From: Nocardioides sp. S-1144
GTDB taxonomy: Bacteria; Actinomycetota; Actinomycetes; Propionibacteriales; Nocardioidaceae
Reading direction: 5' to 3'
DNA: 64,000 nucleotides
Assembly: GCF_005954645.2 (NCBI RefSeq)
Contig: NZ_CP040695.2
Coordinates: 868,001 to 932,000, forward strand
In this document: one piece after another, positions 42,207-52,020 of the stretch
How positions within the stretch are numbered: the first letter of the stretch is position 1
Layout of the letters: each line of letters begins with the position of its first letter
Position numbers and translations under genes: made by a program
The notes under the pieces: model-generated
What the model was told of the DNA's origin: nothing
Databases searched by the model: none
Seen by the model: the letters and a program-made list of their open reading frames with translations, nothing else

Positions 42207-44915
42207 ATGACCAAGCCCCGCCCCCGCTCCACGAGGATCTCGGCCCGACTCCTCACCCCGCTGGTCGCGATCGCGGCCGTCGCGCTGCCGGCCGCCGCAC
42301 CGGCCCACGCCGAGGACCCGGTCGCCGGTGCCCAGACGTCGGGGGACTCGCTGTTCCCCCACGTCGGCAACGGCGGCTACGACGTGCAGCACTACGACCT
42401 CGACATCGCCTGGACGCCGGGCGCGACGCTGGCGCTCAGCACCATCGCCGCGACGACCTCGATCGAGGCGAGCACGACCGGGGCGCCGCTCTCGTCGTTC
42501 TCGCTCGACTTCGAGCGTGGCGGTCTCGCGGTGTCGTCGGTGACCGTGAACGGCGTGCCCGCGGCCTTCGCGCACGACGAGGTGCCGGCCGACATCAAGC
42601 ACAAGCTGGTCGTCACCCCGGCCACCCCGGTCAGCGGTGCCTTCACCACGGTGGTCACCTACAGCGGCATCCCGACCCGTCACACCGACGCCGACGGCTC
42701 CTACGAGGGCTGGAACGTCACCGCCGACGGGGCCACGTTCGTCAACCAGCCGATCGGCTCGATGACCGGCTTCCCGAACAACAACACCCCCGCCGACAAG
42801 GCGACCTACACGATCGACGTCGACATCCCCACCACGATCACCAACGCCGCCGGCACCGGCGCTGCCGCCGCCGCGAGCAACGGTGAGCTGGTCGGCAAGG
42901 ACGTCGCGGGCGACCGGACCACCTGGAGGTGGGTGCAGCAGGAGCCGATGGCCTCCGAGCTCGCGATCATCTCGATCGGCAAGTACGACGTCCTCGAGTC
43001 CGACGTCACCCTGGCCAGCGGCCGCACCCTGCACGAGTGGAGCTTCGTCGACTCGGCGAGCAGCGCGGCGAACAAGAACAGCGTCGGCGTGCAGCGCGCC
43101 CGCTTCAAGAGCGTCATCGACGGGCTCGAGTCGCGCTTCGGCCCCTACCCCGGCAACAGCATCGGCGTGGTCGTCGACCTCGTCCCGAGCGCGATCAGCT
43201 ACGCGCTCGAGACCCAGGACCGCTCCTTCTTCCCGACCAGCATCAACGCCGGCACCTTCGTGCACGAGCTCGCCCACCAGTGGTACGGCAACAACGTCGC
43301 CCCCACGGTGTGGAACGACCTCTACATCAACGAGGGCATGGCCACCTGGATGCCGACGCACTTCGCCAACCAGCTCGCCGAGCCCGCGACCAGCGGCGCG
43401 AGCACCGAGTACACCTACTTCACCAGCTGGTCGGCCAGCGCCCCCGAGAGCGCGAACTGGCTCACCCCGCCGGCCGGCATCACCGACGCCGCCGGCCTGT
43501 ACGGCTACCAGACCTACACCCGCAGCGCGCAGTTCTGGGAGGCGCTGCGCCTCTCGATCGGCGACGCCGACTTCTTCGCGCTCATCCGCGAGTGGCAGGT
43601 CCGCCACGCCGGCCAGAGCCGCGGCACCGCCGCGCTGCTCGCCCTCGCCGAGGAGGTCTCGGGTGCCGAGCTCGACGCGTTCTTCCAGGACTGGGTCCGC
43701 GACGCCGACAAGCCGGCCTGGCCGCAGCGCTACGACCTGGTCCTCGGCCAGGACACCGCCGACGGTGCCCTCGAGCCCGGCGACACCGTCACCTACACCG
43801 TCACCGCGGCCAACCGGGGCTACGTCCCGCTGACGTCGAGCGTGGCCGAGGTCGACCTGTCCGACGTGCTCGACGACGCCACCCTCGGTGCGCTTCCCGA
43901 CGGGCTGACCCTCGCCGGCGACACCCTCACCTGGGCGCTGCCCACCACGCCGCGCCACGGCAGCCGCACGGCGTCCTTCGACGTCGTCGTCGACGGCGAC
44001 GTCAGCGCCGCCTCGCTGCGCGCGAGCCTGTCCTCGCAGACCCTCGGTGGCTTCTGTGCTCCCGGTGCGTCCTGCACGACCCGCGCCGACGTCGCCGAGC
44101 AGGCCGTCGCCCCGGCGCCGCTGCCGACGATCACCGGCACCCCGAAGGTGGGCGCCGAGCTCACCGCCGACACCACGGGCTGGGCGCCCGGCACGACGTT
44201 CGCCTTCGGGTGGACCGTCGGCGGCGAGGACGTCGTGGACGCCACCGGCCCGACCCTGCTCCTGGGCCCGGACGACGCCGGCAAGGTGGTCCGCGTGACC
44301 GTCGCCGGCTCGAAGGCCGGCTACGGCGACGTCACCCGCACCAGCGCCGCGACCGCCGCGGTCGCCGCGGGCGACCTGACCACGACGCCGACCCCGACCG
44401 TCACCGGCACCGCCCGCGTCGGCGTCCCGCTCACCGCCGTCGCCGGCACCTGGGACGACGGCGTGACGCTGGCCTACCGGTGGACGCGGGACGGAGCGCC
44501 GATCACCGGCGCCACCGCCGCGACGTACACCGCCGTGGCGGCCGACGCCGGCCGGCGGCTCGGGGTGGTCGTCACCGGCACCAAGCCGGGCTTCGCGCCG
44601 ACCGAGGTCGCCAGCGCCGACACCGCGCCGGTCGCGCTCGGCCAGCAGGTGCGGCGCCCGACGCCGACGGTGGCCGGCCGAGCGGCCGTCGGTCGCACGC
44701 TGCGCGCCGTCCCCGGCGCCCGAGACGCCGGCGTCACGCTGACCTACCGCTGGTTCGTCGGCGGCAAGGCGGTGGCCGGTGCGCGCGGCGCCGGTCGCAC
44801 CTTCGCGGTGACGAGGGCCGCCCGCGGCAAGCGGGTCGTCGTGGTCGTCACCGCCACCAGGCCCGGCTACGTCACCGTGACCGGTCGCAGCCCGAGGACC
44901 GCCAAGGTCGTCTGA
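42207..44915 (+). CDS. Secreted M1-family metallopeptidase with Ig-like repeats
   Basis: Exported zinc aminopeptidase-type protein of 902 residues. The signal peptide ends AAAPAHA. The M1 domain fills residues ~40-520: the zinc motif HELAHQW (H353, H357) with the third ligand E376 in NEGMATW, exactly HExxH-X18-E. The GAMEN-type loop reads YALETQD. After it come a DUF11-like domain (VTYTVTAANRGYVPLTSSV) and three tandem ~85-residue modules with a YRW or FGW core (FAFGWTVGGED, LAYRWTRDGAP, LTYRWFVGGKA), common in exported actinobacterial proteins and probably for wall or glycan attachment. gaaggacgagg is the ribosome binding site; TAGGTT lies upstream at about 42170. Confidence 0.93.
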   Translation: MTKPRPRSTRISARLLTPLVAIAAVALPAAAPAHAEDPVAGAQTSGDSLFPHVGNGGYDVQHYDLDIAWTPGATLALSTIAATTSIEASTTGAPLSSFSLDFERGGLAVSSVTVNGVPAAFAHDEVPADIKHKLVVTPATPVSGAFTTVVTYSGIPTRHTDADGSYEGWNVTADGATFVNQPIGSMTGFPNNNTPADKATYTIDVDIPTTITNAAGTGAAAAASNGELVGKDVAGDRTTWRWVQQEPMASELAIISIGKYDVLESDVTLASGRTLHEWSFVDSASSAANKNSVGVQRARFKSVIDGLESRFGPYPGNSIGVVVDLVPSAISYALETQDRSFFPTSINAGTFVHELAHQWYGNNVAPTVWNDLYINEGMATWMPTHFANQLAEPATSGASTEYTYFTSWSASAPESANWLTPPAGITDAAGLYGYQTYTRSAQFWEALRLSIGDADFFALIREWQVRHAGQSRGTAALLALAEEVSGAELDAFFQDWVRDADKPAWPQRYDLVLGQDTADGALEPGDTVTYTVTAANRGYVPLTSSVAEVDLSDVLDDATLGALPDGLTLAGDTLTWALPTTPRHGSRTASFDVVVDGDVSAASLRASLSSQTLGGFCAPGASCTTRADVAEQAVAPAPLPTITGTPKVGAELTADTTGWAPGTTFAFGWTVGGEDVVDATGPTLLLGPDDAGKVVRVTVAGSKAGYGDVTRTSAATAAVAAGDLTTTPTPTVTGTARVGVPLTAVAGTWDDGVTLAYRWTRDGAPITGATAATYTAVAADAGRRLGVVVTGTKPGFAPTEVASADTAPVALGQQVRRPTPTVAGRAAVGRTLRAVPGARDAGVTLTYRWFVGGKAVAGARGAGRTFAVTRAARGKRVVVVVTATRPGYVTVTGRSPRTAKVV

Positions 44916-45032
44916 CCCACCCCGCCACCCCGGCAGTCCGCACCACCCCGCGCGGCCCGTCGCACCCCGCGGCGGGCCGTGCGCGGTCCCCGGCCGCGAG
45001 ACCCGGGCTGGCCCCCTCTCCCGGACGGACCC

Positions 45033-45038
45033 TAGGGT
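45033..45038 (+). promoter_or_regulatory. -10 element TAGGGT for the ABC-2 exporter operon
   Basis: TAGGGT lies 6 nt before the ATG at 45045 with no ribosome binding site, fitting the leaderless pattern. Confidence 0.5.
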
Positions 45039-45044
45039 CCGGGC

Positions 45045-45943
<899 letters not shown>

Positions 45944-45944
<1 letters not shown>

Positions 45945-47017
45945 TGCCCGCGACGACGGCGACCTTCCGGGCGCTCTCCCTGGCCATCATCAAGGGCTTC
46001 CTGCGCGACAAGGCCTCGGTGTTCTTCGCGCTGATCTTCCCGCTGATGTTCCTGGTCCTGTTCGGCGGCATCTTCGGCGACCAGGGCCAGTCGAGGGTCG
46101 AGCTCGTGCAGGTCGGCGACGTGTCGCTGGTCGACGACCTGCCCGCGGGGGCGCGCGAGGTCTTCGACGACACCTTCGACGTCACCCGGAGCGACGACCT
46201 CGCCGCGGCGCTCGAGGAGGTCCGCCGGGGCGACGCCGACGTGGCGGTCGAGATGCGGGGCGACACCCTCGTCGCGCACTACACCCAGACCGACCAGGTC
46301 GGGGCCGCCATCACCCAGGGCACGCTGCGCTCGTTCGTCGACGGCGCGAACGTCGCGGCCACGGGGTCGCCGCCGACGTACACGCTGGAGACCGAGCGCG
46401 TCGAGGACGACTCGCTGACCACGATCCAGTTCGTGACCCCCGGGCTGCTCGGCTGGGCGGTGGCGATGAGCGCGGCGTTCGGGGCGGCCGCGACGATCCA
46501 GGGCTGGCGGCAGTCGAAGCTGCTGCGGCGGCTCCAGCTCGCGCCGGTCTCGACGCGCACCGTGGTCGGCGCGCGCGTCGCCGTCGCGATCGGGATCGCC
46601 TTCGTGCAGATGGCCATCTTCCTCGGGCTGGGCGCCGGCGCCTTCGGGCTGCAGCTCACCGGGTCGTGGTGGATGTCGATCCCGCTCCTCGTCGTCGGGA
46701 CGCTCTGCTTCATGTCGGTCGGCCTGCTCGCCGGGGCGATCACCACGACCACGGAGGGCGCGGTGAACGCCGCCAACTTCATGGTGCTGCCGATGGCGTT
46801 CCTCAGCGGCTCGTTCTTCCCGCTCGACGCGGCGCCGGCCTGGCTGCGCGCGGTGTCGAACGTGCTCCCGCTCAAGCACCTCAACGAGGGCATGCTCGAC
46901 GTGATGGTGCGCGGCCAGGGACCGGGCTCGGCGGTGCTGCCGATCGTGATCCTGGCGGGGTTCGCGCTCGTGGTCAGCCTGGTTGCCGCCAGACTGTTCC
47001 GGTGGGAGACGGCGTGA
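45944..47017 (+). CDS. ABC-2 type transporter permease
   Basis: Membrane partner of the preceding ATPase; 357 residues. One helix near the N-terminus (ASVFFALIFPLMFLVLFGGIF), a large extracellular loop (residues ~50-165), then five C-terminal helices including AVAMSAAFGAAATIQGWRQ, MAIFLGLGAGAFGLQLTG, GTLCFMSVGLLAGAI and the re-entrant NFMVLPMAFLSGSFFPLDAA typical of ABC-2 proteins. The loop-plus-five-helix plan matches the DrrB/YhgE-like type with an extracellular domain. Co-translated with the ATPase. The 35-bp gap to the next gene carries a good ribosome binding site. Confidence 0.92.
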
Positions 47018-47052
47018 GCCGGACCCGACCCACGACCGGCTGAGGGGAAGCG

Positions 47053-48582
47053 ATGGAGCTCCACGAACACCTGTACGACCTCGGGGTGCGACGCGGGGAC
47101 GCCGTCTTCGACGACGCCGACGTGCTGCGCGGGGCCCTGGAGGGCTCCTTCGCCGACGTCTCGACGGCGGCCGAGCGCGGCCTGCTCGTCGACGCCGTCC
47201 GGTCCGGGGTCTTCGGCTTCCTGGTCGACCGGCTCGTCGCGGGCGTGCCCGTCGACGAAGCCGTCGGCGACGCCGGCGACCGGCTCGCCCGGGTGCCCGG
47301 CGGTGACCCCGCGGCCGCCCGCTGGGCGTGTGCCGCCCTGGCCTACGCGGTCGGCCGGGCCGACGACGCCGACGTCCGGCGGCACCCGCGGCCCGGCGCC
47401 GCTCCTGGTGCCGGACCTGGTGCCGGACCCGAGCCCCACCTCGCGCCCGACGACACCCGCGAGCGGATGCCGGCGGTACCCGCCCTGGCGCCGACGTCGA
47501 TCCCGGTGCCGGTCCCAGCGCCGGTGCCGCTGGAGGGGCGCGAGGACGTCGTGTCGCGCGCCGGCTCGCGGGCCGAGCGCGGCGGGGCCCGTCGGCGCTG
47601 GCCGGTCGTCGCGGCTGCCGTGCTCGTGCTCGCGCTGGTCGCCGGCGTCGTGGCGGCGGTGGTGCTCGGTGGCGACGAGGAGCCGGCACCCACCGGGGGA
47701 GGCGTCACGACGCCGTCGGCGAGCCCGAGCGAGACCGAGACCGAGACGATCGACCCGGACGGGACGGACCCGGCCGCGGTGAACGCCAGGTACAGCGGGC
47801 TCGCGGAGGCCGTCGTCCCCGACGACGTGATGTGCACGACCGCCGGGCGCGCCCGTGCCCGGGGCGAGAGGCTGACCTGCGAGCTGCCGACCGGCACCCT
47901 CGAGCTCGTCACCTACCCCTCGGCCGCCGCGCTGGAGGCCGCCCGGGAGGAGCGGGTCGAGCACGACATCGGCACCGTCTACGAGGCGACGACCTCCGGC
48001 ACCCTGATGGCCTTCGAGCGCGAGGACGACGCCGGCGCGCCCGTGCGGGCCGCCGTCTACTGGGACGACGCCGTCGCCCAGCAGTCCGCGACGCTCACCG
48101 GGCCCCGCGGCACCGACCTCGACGACCTCGTCGCCGAGGTGCGGGCGCGGGTCCCGTCGGTCGCCTACCCGACCGGCCCCTCCGCCCCCGGCCTCGTCGA
48201 CTTCCTCGGCGGGTGGCTCGACGTCGAGAAGTGCCTCCGCATCGAGACCGCCGTCGACCTCGAGCTCGAGGAGAGCTTCTGCGACCCCACCGGCCCGGTC
48301 GAGGTCTTCGTGGGCCGCTTCGAGTCCGAGGAGGCCCTCGAGGCCTACCGCGCCTTGACCCTCGCCGTCGCGAAGGACAGCGAGCGTCCGCTGCGCACGT
48401 GGGAGGCCAGGCGGGGCAAGGACGACGGCGCCCTCTACGAGTACACGACCGCGGCCGGCCGCCCGGTCCGCTACTGGGACCTGCCCGGTTGCGCCTGCTA
48501 CGCCGAGGCCACCCTCACCCGGGGCGACGCCGACAAGCTCGCCACCTGGTGGCGCCGCGGCCCCGGCGTCGAGGGCGACTGA
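47053..48582 (+). CDS. Orphan single-pass membrane protein with duplicated outer domain
   Basis: Family not recognised; 509 residues. Residues 1-100 look helical and cytoplasmic (MELHEHLYDLGVRRGDAVFD, then LLVDAVRSGVFGFLVDRLVA); a Pro/Ala/Gly-rich stretch follows, then a membrane helix (residues ~185-207) and a Ser/Thr/Glu linker. The outer part contains two similar ~110-residue modules: CELPTGTLELVTYPSAAALE with a later AAVYWDDAVAQQSATLTG, and FCDPTGPVEVFVGRFESEEALE with VRYWDLPGCACYAEATLT. Each has cysteines that could pair. The N-terminal part may bind a cytoplasmic partner (inference). ATG with gaggggaag ribosome binding site, 35 bp after the permease, so possibly in its operon. Confidence 0.7.
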   Translation: MELHEHLYDLGVRRGDAVFDDADVLRGALEGSFADVSTAAERGLLVDAVRSGVFGFLVDRLVAGVPVDEAVGDAGDRLARVPGGDPAAARWACAALAYAVGRADDADVRRHPRPGAAPGAGPGAGPEPHLAPDDTRERMPAVPALAPTSIPVPVPAPVPLEGREDVVSRAGSRAERGGARRRWPVVAAAVLVLALVAGVVAAVVLGGDEEPAPTGGGVTTPSASPSETETETIDPDGTDPAAVNARYSGLAEAVVPDDVMCTTAGRARARGERLTCELPTGTLELVTYPSAAALEAAREERVEHDIGTVYEATTSGTLMAFEREDDAGAPVRAAVYWDDAVAQQSATLTGPRGTDLDDLVAEVRARVPSVAYPTGPSAPGLVDFLGGWLDVEKCLRIETAVDLELEESFCDPTGPVEVFVGRFESEEALEAYRALTLAVAKDSERPLRTWEARRGKDDGALYEYTTAAGRPVRYWDLPGCACYAEATLTRGDADKLATWWRRGPGVEGD

Positions 48583-48623
48583 GCCGCACGCGCGCCTTGC
48601 GACCCGAGACCGAGCGGCTGGCC

Positions 48624-48663
48624 TGGTGGTCGAGGAGGCCGTCTGCGGCCGTCTCGAGACCAC
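48624..48663. repeat. REP-like inverted repeat (GTGGTCGAGGAGGCCG ...)
   Basis: GTGGTCGAGGAGGCCG, a 4-nt loop, then CGGCCGTCTCGAGACCAC form an imperfect stem. It matches the GTGGTCGAG...CTCGAGACC(A) type of intergenic repeat that I recall as frequent in Nocardioides-like genomes; a related form lies at about 22672-22735. Confidence 0.7.
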
Positions 48664-48730
48664 GCAGAGGTCGGCGCGGGAACCCACTCGCAGATTGTCG
48701 AACACAGTAGCGATTGTCTGTCGGCCGGCG

Positions 48731-48736
48731 TATGAT
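48731..48736 (+). promoter_or_regulatory. -10 element TATGAT for the HNH endonuclease gene
   Basis: TATGAT lies 6 nt before the ATG at 48743. Upstream, gattgtc occurs twice (gattgtcgaacacag and gattgtctgtcgg) and may be an operator half-site pair. Confidence 0.5.
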
Positions 48737-48742
48737 GGATCC

Positions 48743-49969
48743 ATGGCCGCAGCCACCGCCCAGCTTGCCGACCCGGCGCTGGTGGCGGTGCGCACCCACC
48801 AGGCGGCGACCCGCCGGGCCGAGGTCGCGACCCTGGTCTCGGTCCTCGACTGGGCCCGCGAGCACACCACCGATGACGACCCCCACACCGTGACGTTCGG
48901 CGAGCGGCCGCTCCCGCTGGGTGGTGTCGGCTGCCCGGTCGTCGAGGAGTTCGCCGCCTACGACCTCGCCGCCGCGATGGGCATGAGCACCGACGCCGGG
49001 CTGGGCTACCTCGGCCGGGCCCTCGAGCTCCGCTACCGGCTTCCCCGGCTCTGGGCAGCGGTCCTCGACGGCCGGCTCCCCGTCTGGAAGGCCGGTCGGA
49101 TCGCCGAGTCGACGATGCGCCTGCCCGTCGACGGCGCGGCGTACGTCGACGCCCGACTCGCCCAGGCCGTCTCCTCGATCACCTTCACCCAGCTCGACCG
49201 CCTCGTCACCGAGGCCCTCGCCCGCCACGCACCCCAGGACGTCGCCCCGCCCGCTGACGAGCGGTACGTCGCGATCGACCTCACCCACGCCACCCTCGAC
49301 GGCAACGCCCGCCTCGAGGGCGTGCTGTCCGTGCCCGACGCGATGGACCTCGAGGACGCCCTGCGCACGGGCGCGGCGACCCTGGCCGAGGCCGGGTGCG
49401 AGGAGCCCCTCGACGTCCGCCGCTCGATCGCCCTCGGCGACCTCGCCCGCGGCGACCAGCCCCTCGACCTCACCAGCCAGCCCACCCGGCCGCTGGTCGT
49501 GCACCTGCACCAGGACTCACCCGACCTCGGACGCTCCGAGACCACCCGGAGTCCGGTCACCGTCGAGACCATCCAGACCTGGTGCGCCACCGCTACCCAC
49601 GTCACCATCAAGCAAGTCATCGACCTCCACGACCACGTCCACGTCGAGGCCTACGAAGCCCCCGACCGCTTGCGCGAACAGATCGAGCTGCGCGACCTCA
49701 CCTGCGCCTTCCCCCACTGCCGACGACCCGCCACCCGCTGCGACCTCGACCACATCACCCCCCACGACCTCGGCGGGCCGACCTCCACCGACAACCTCGC
49801 CCCCCTCTGCCGACGACACCACCGCGCCAAGACCCACGGCCGCTGGCGCTACACCACGACGACGCCCGGCACCTACCACTGGACCGCACCGTCGGGCCTC
49901 ACCTACCGACGAGACCACCACGGCACCACACCACTCGACCCACCACCAGCCGAGCCGGCCGAACCCTGA
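48743..49969 (+). CDS. DUF222 / HNH endonuclease (13E12-repeat family type)
   Basis: A 408-residue member of the DUF222-HNH family, which occurs in many copies per actinobacterial genome (the REP13E12 proteins of mycobacteria). Residues ~1-300 are the DUF222 domain (LELRYRLPRLWAAVLDGRLP, then TFTQLDRLVTEALARH). Residues ~315-375 form the HNH nuclease: CAFPHCRRPATRCDLDHITP and NLAPLCRRHHRAKTHGRW, with both zinc-type cysteine pairs and the DH-N-H residues intact. The tail is Pro/His-rich. The role is unknown; mobility or selfish spread is often suspected. A REP-like element lies just upstream. Codon use in the C-terminal part (more A and C) differs slightly from neighbours. Confidence 0.9.
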   Translation: MAAATAQLADPALVAVRTHQAATRRAEVATLVSVLDWAREHTTDDDPHTVTFGERPLPLGGVGCPVVEEFAAYDLAAAMGMSTDAGLGYLGRALELRYRLPRLWAAVLDGRLPVWKAGRIAESTMRLPVDGAAYVDARLAQAVSSITFTQLDRLVTEALARHAPQDVAPPADERYVAIDLTHATLDGNARLEGVLSVPDAMDLEDALRTGAATLAEAGCEEPLDVRRSIALGDLARGDQPLDLTSQPTRPLVVHLHQDSPDLGRSETTRSPVTVETIQTWCATATHVTIKQVIDLHDHVHVEAYEAPDRLREQIELRDLTCAFPHCRRPATRCDLDHITPHDLGGPTSTDNLAPLCRRHHRAKTHGRWRYTTTTPGTYHWTAPSGLTYRRDHHGTTPLDPPPAEPAEP

Positions 49970-50028
49970 CCACCCCGCCCCACGCCCCGCCCACGGCTGG
50001 GCCGTCGGCACGCCCGGGTCCCCTGAGG

Positions 50029-50991
50029 TCAGCTCGCCTTCTTGGCGGCCGTCTTCCTCGTCGTGGTCTTCTTGGCCGCGGTCTTCTTGGCGGGGGCCTT
50101 CTTCGCCGCGGTCTTCCTGGCCGGCGCCTTCTTCGCGGGGGCCTTCTTCGCCGCGGTCTTCCTCGCCGGCTTCTCGTCGGTCCCGTCGTCGGAGTCGTCG
50201 TCGGCGTCGGTGGCCTCGCCGCGCGCGCTCTTCGCGTTCTGCACCGAGCGCTGCAGGGCGGCCAGGAGGTCGACGACCTCGCCCGAGGACTTCGTCGAGG
50301 TGGGGGTCCGCTTGATCTCGCCGCCCTCGATCTTGGTCCGCACCAGCTCCTGGACGGCGTCGGCGTAGTCGTCCTCGAAGTCGCCGGCGTCGAAGTCGCC
50401 GGCGAGGGTCTCGACCAGCATGTTGGCCATCTTGACCTCGGAGTCCTTGATCTCCCCGGTGTCGATGGTGAAGTCGGGCTGGCGGATCTCGTCGGGCCAC
50501 ATCATCGTCTGCAGCACGATCACGTCGTCGCGCACGCGCAGCACGGCGACGGTGGTGCGCTGGCGCAGCGCGACGGTGACGACCGCCATCCGGTCGGCGT
50601 CGATCAGCGCCTGGCGCAGCAGCGCGTACGGCTTGGCCCCGCTCTTCTCCGGCTCGAGGTAGTAGGACTTCTCGAAGAGCATGGGGTCGATCTGGTCGGT
50701 CGGGACGAACTTCTCCACCGCGATCTCGCGCGAGGACGTCGAGGGCAGCTGCGCCATGTCGTCGTCGCTGAGGATGACCATCTCGCCGTCCTCGGTCTCG
50801 TAGCCCTTGGCGATGTCGGCGTAGGCGATCTCCTCGCCGTCGATCGCGCAGACCCGCTGGTACTTGATCCGCCCGCCGTCGCTGGCGTGCACCTGCCGGA
50901 ACGACACGTCGTGGCTCTCGGTCGCCGAGTAGAGCTTCACGGGCACGCTGACCAGTCCGAACGAGACCGCACCCTTCCAGATCGCGCGCAT
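50029..50991 (-). CDS. ku: Ku protein, non-homologous end joining
   Basis: Homodimeric Ku ring that binds DNA double-strand ends and recruits LigD; 320 residues. The core Ku fold covers residues ~1-255: AIWKGAVSFGLVSVPVKLYS at the start, RVCAIDGEEIAYADIAKGYE, EKFVPTDQIDPMLFEKSYYL and YALLRQALIDADRMAVVTVA. The last ~60 residues are a Lys/Ala-rich tail of KKAPAKK and KKTAAKK repeats, as in other actinobacterial Ku proteins, probably for extra DNA contact. The gene is divergent from the LigD ligase gene with a 93-bp shared promoter region, so the set can be co-regulated. Confidence 0.96.
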   Translation of the reverse strand: MRAIWKGAVSFGLVSVPVKLYSATESHDVSFRQVHASDGGRIKYQRVCAIDGEEIAYADIAKGYETEDGEMVILSDDDMAQLPSTSSREIAVEKFVPTDQIDPMLFEKSYYLEPEKSGAKPYALLRQALIDADRMAVVTVALRQRTTVAVLRVRDDVIVLQTMMWPDEIRQPDFTIDTGEIKDSEVKMANMLVETLAGDFDAGDFEDDYADAVQELVRTKIEGGEIKRTPTSTKSSGEVVDLLAALQRSVQNAKSARGEATDADDDSDDGTDEKPARKTAAKKAPAKKAPARKTAAKKAPAKKTAAKKTTTRKTAAKKAS

Positions 50992-51084
50992 GCTGAGGCC
51001 TTTCGAGGTCGTGTGCTCCTACGAGTCGCACCAGTCTGACGGGTGCGGCGGGCGAAAGTCACCGCCCGCAGGCAGGATGGCCCC

Positions 51085-52020
51085 ATGCGTCCCATGCTCG
51101 CCACCAAGGGCGACCACGTGCCCACGGGCGAGGAGTGGGCCCACGAGGTCAAGTGGGACGGCATGCGCATCCTCGCCGACACCCGCCCCGCCGGCCGGGC
51201 GGGCGGGAGCGGCACCCGGCTCACCAGCCGCAACGACAACGACGTCACCGCCGCCTGGCCCGACGTCGCCGACGCGCCGCTCGCCGACCGCGACCACCTC
51301 GTCGACGGCGAGGTGATCGCGCTCAACGAGCGCGGCCTGCCCGACTTCCGGGTCCTCCAGGAGCGGATGCACGTGCGGCGGGCCACCTCGGTGGCCCGGC
51401 TGGTGCACCAGGTGCCGGTCACGTTCATGATCTTCGACCTGCTCCGCCTCGACGGCCGCGACCTGCTCGCCGAGCCGCTCGCCACCCGCCGCGCACTGCT
51501 GGCCGAGACCTTCGAGGGCAGCGCCTGGCAGGTGCCGCCGTCCTACGACGACGGCCCGATGCTGCTCGACGCCACCCGCGAGCAGGGTCTCGAGGGCATC
51601 GTCAGCAAGCGGCTCTCCGCGCCGTACCGCCCGGCGGAGCGCTCGCCGCACTGGCTGAAGTTCGCCCACCGCCACCGGGAGTCCTTCGTCGTCGGCGGGT
51701 GGCGGCCGCAGGAGGGCACCACCGACCGCCTCGCCGCCCTGCTCGTCGGCGAGCCCACCCCCGACGGCCTGCGCTACCGGGGCCGGGTCGGCAGCGGCAT
51801 CGCGGCCAGGCAGAGCCGGGTGCTGGCCGAGGCGGTGGCCGGGCTGGCCCGCGCCGACAGCCCGTTCGCCGACGAGGTTCCGCGCGTCGACGCGCTCGGC
51901 ACCCGGTGGTGCGAGCCGGTGCTCGTCGTCGACGTCGACTCCCACGGGCGCGGGTACGACCGGCTGCGCCAGCCGTCGTTCCGCGGCCTGCGCACCGACC
52001 TGGGAGCAGCCGACCTGTGA
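51085..52020 (+). CDS. ligD: LigD ATP-dependent DNA ligase domain protein
   Basis: Seals double-strand breaks after Ku binding. This 311-residue protein carries only the ligase module of LigD: motif I EVKWDGMR (AMP-accepting K23), motif III FMIFDLLRLDG, motif IV LEGIVSKRLSAPYR, motif V WLKFAHR, then the OB-fold domain (ESFVVGGWRPQEG, LRYRGRVGSGI). In mycobacteria this is fused behind polymerase and phosphoesterase modules; here the polymerase is the next gene, with overlapping GTGA. ATG 51085 lies 6 nt after CAGGAT, a likely -10; an in-frame start at 51043 adds 14 residues outside the family. Confidence 0.94.
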   Translation: MRPMLATKGDHVPTGEEWAHEVKWDGMRILADTRPAGRAGGSGTRLTSRNDNDVTAAWPDVADAPLADRDHLVDGEVIALNERGLPDFRVLQERMHVRRATSVARLVHQVPVTFMIFDLLRLDGRDLLAEPLATRRALLAETFEGSAWQVPPSYDDGPMLLDATREQGLEGIVSKRLSAPYRPAERSPHWLKFAHRHRESFVVGGWRPQEGTTDRLAALLVGEPTPDGLRYRGRVGSGIAARQSRVLAEAVAGLARADSPFADEVPRVDALGTRWCEPVLVVDVDSHGRGYDRLRQPSFRGLRTDLGAADL

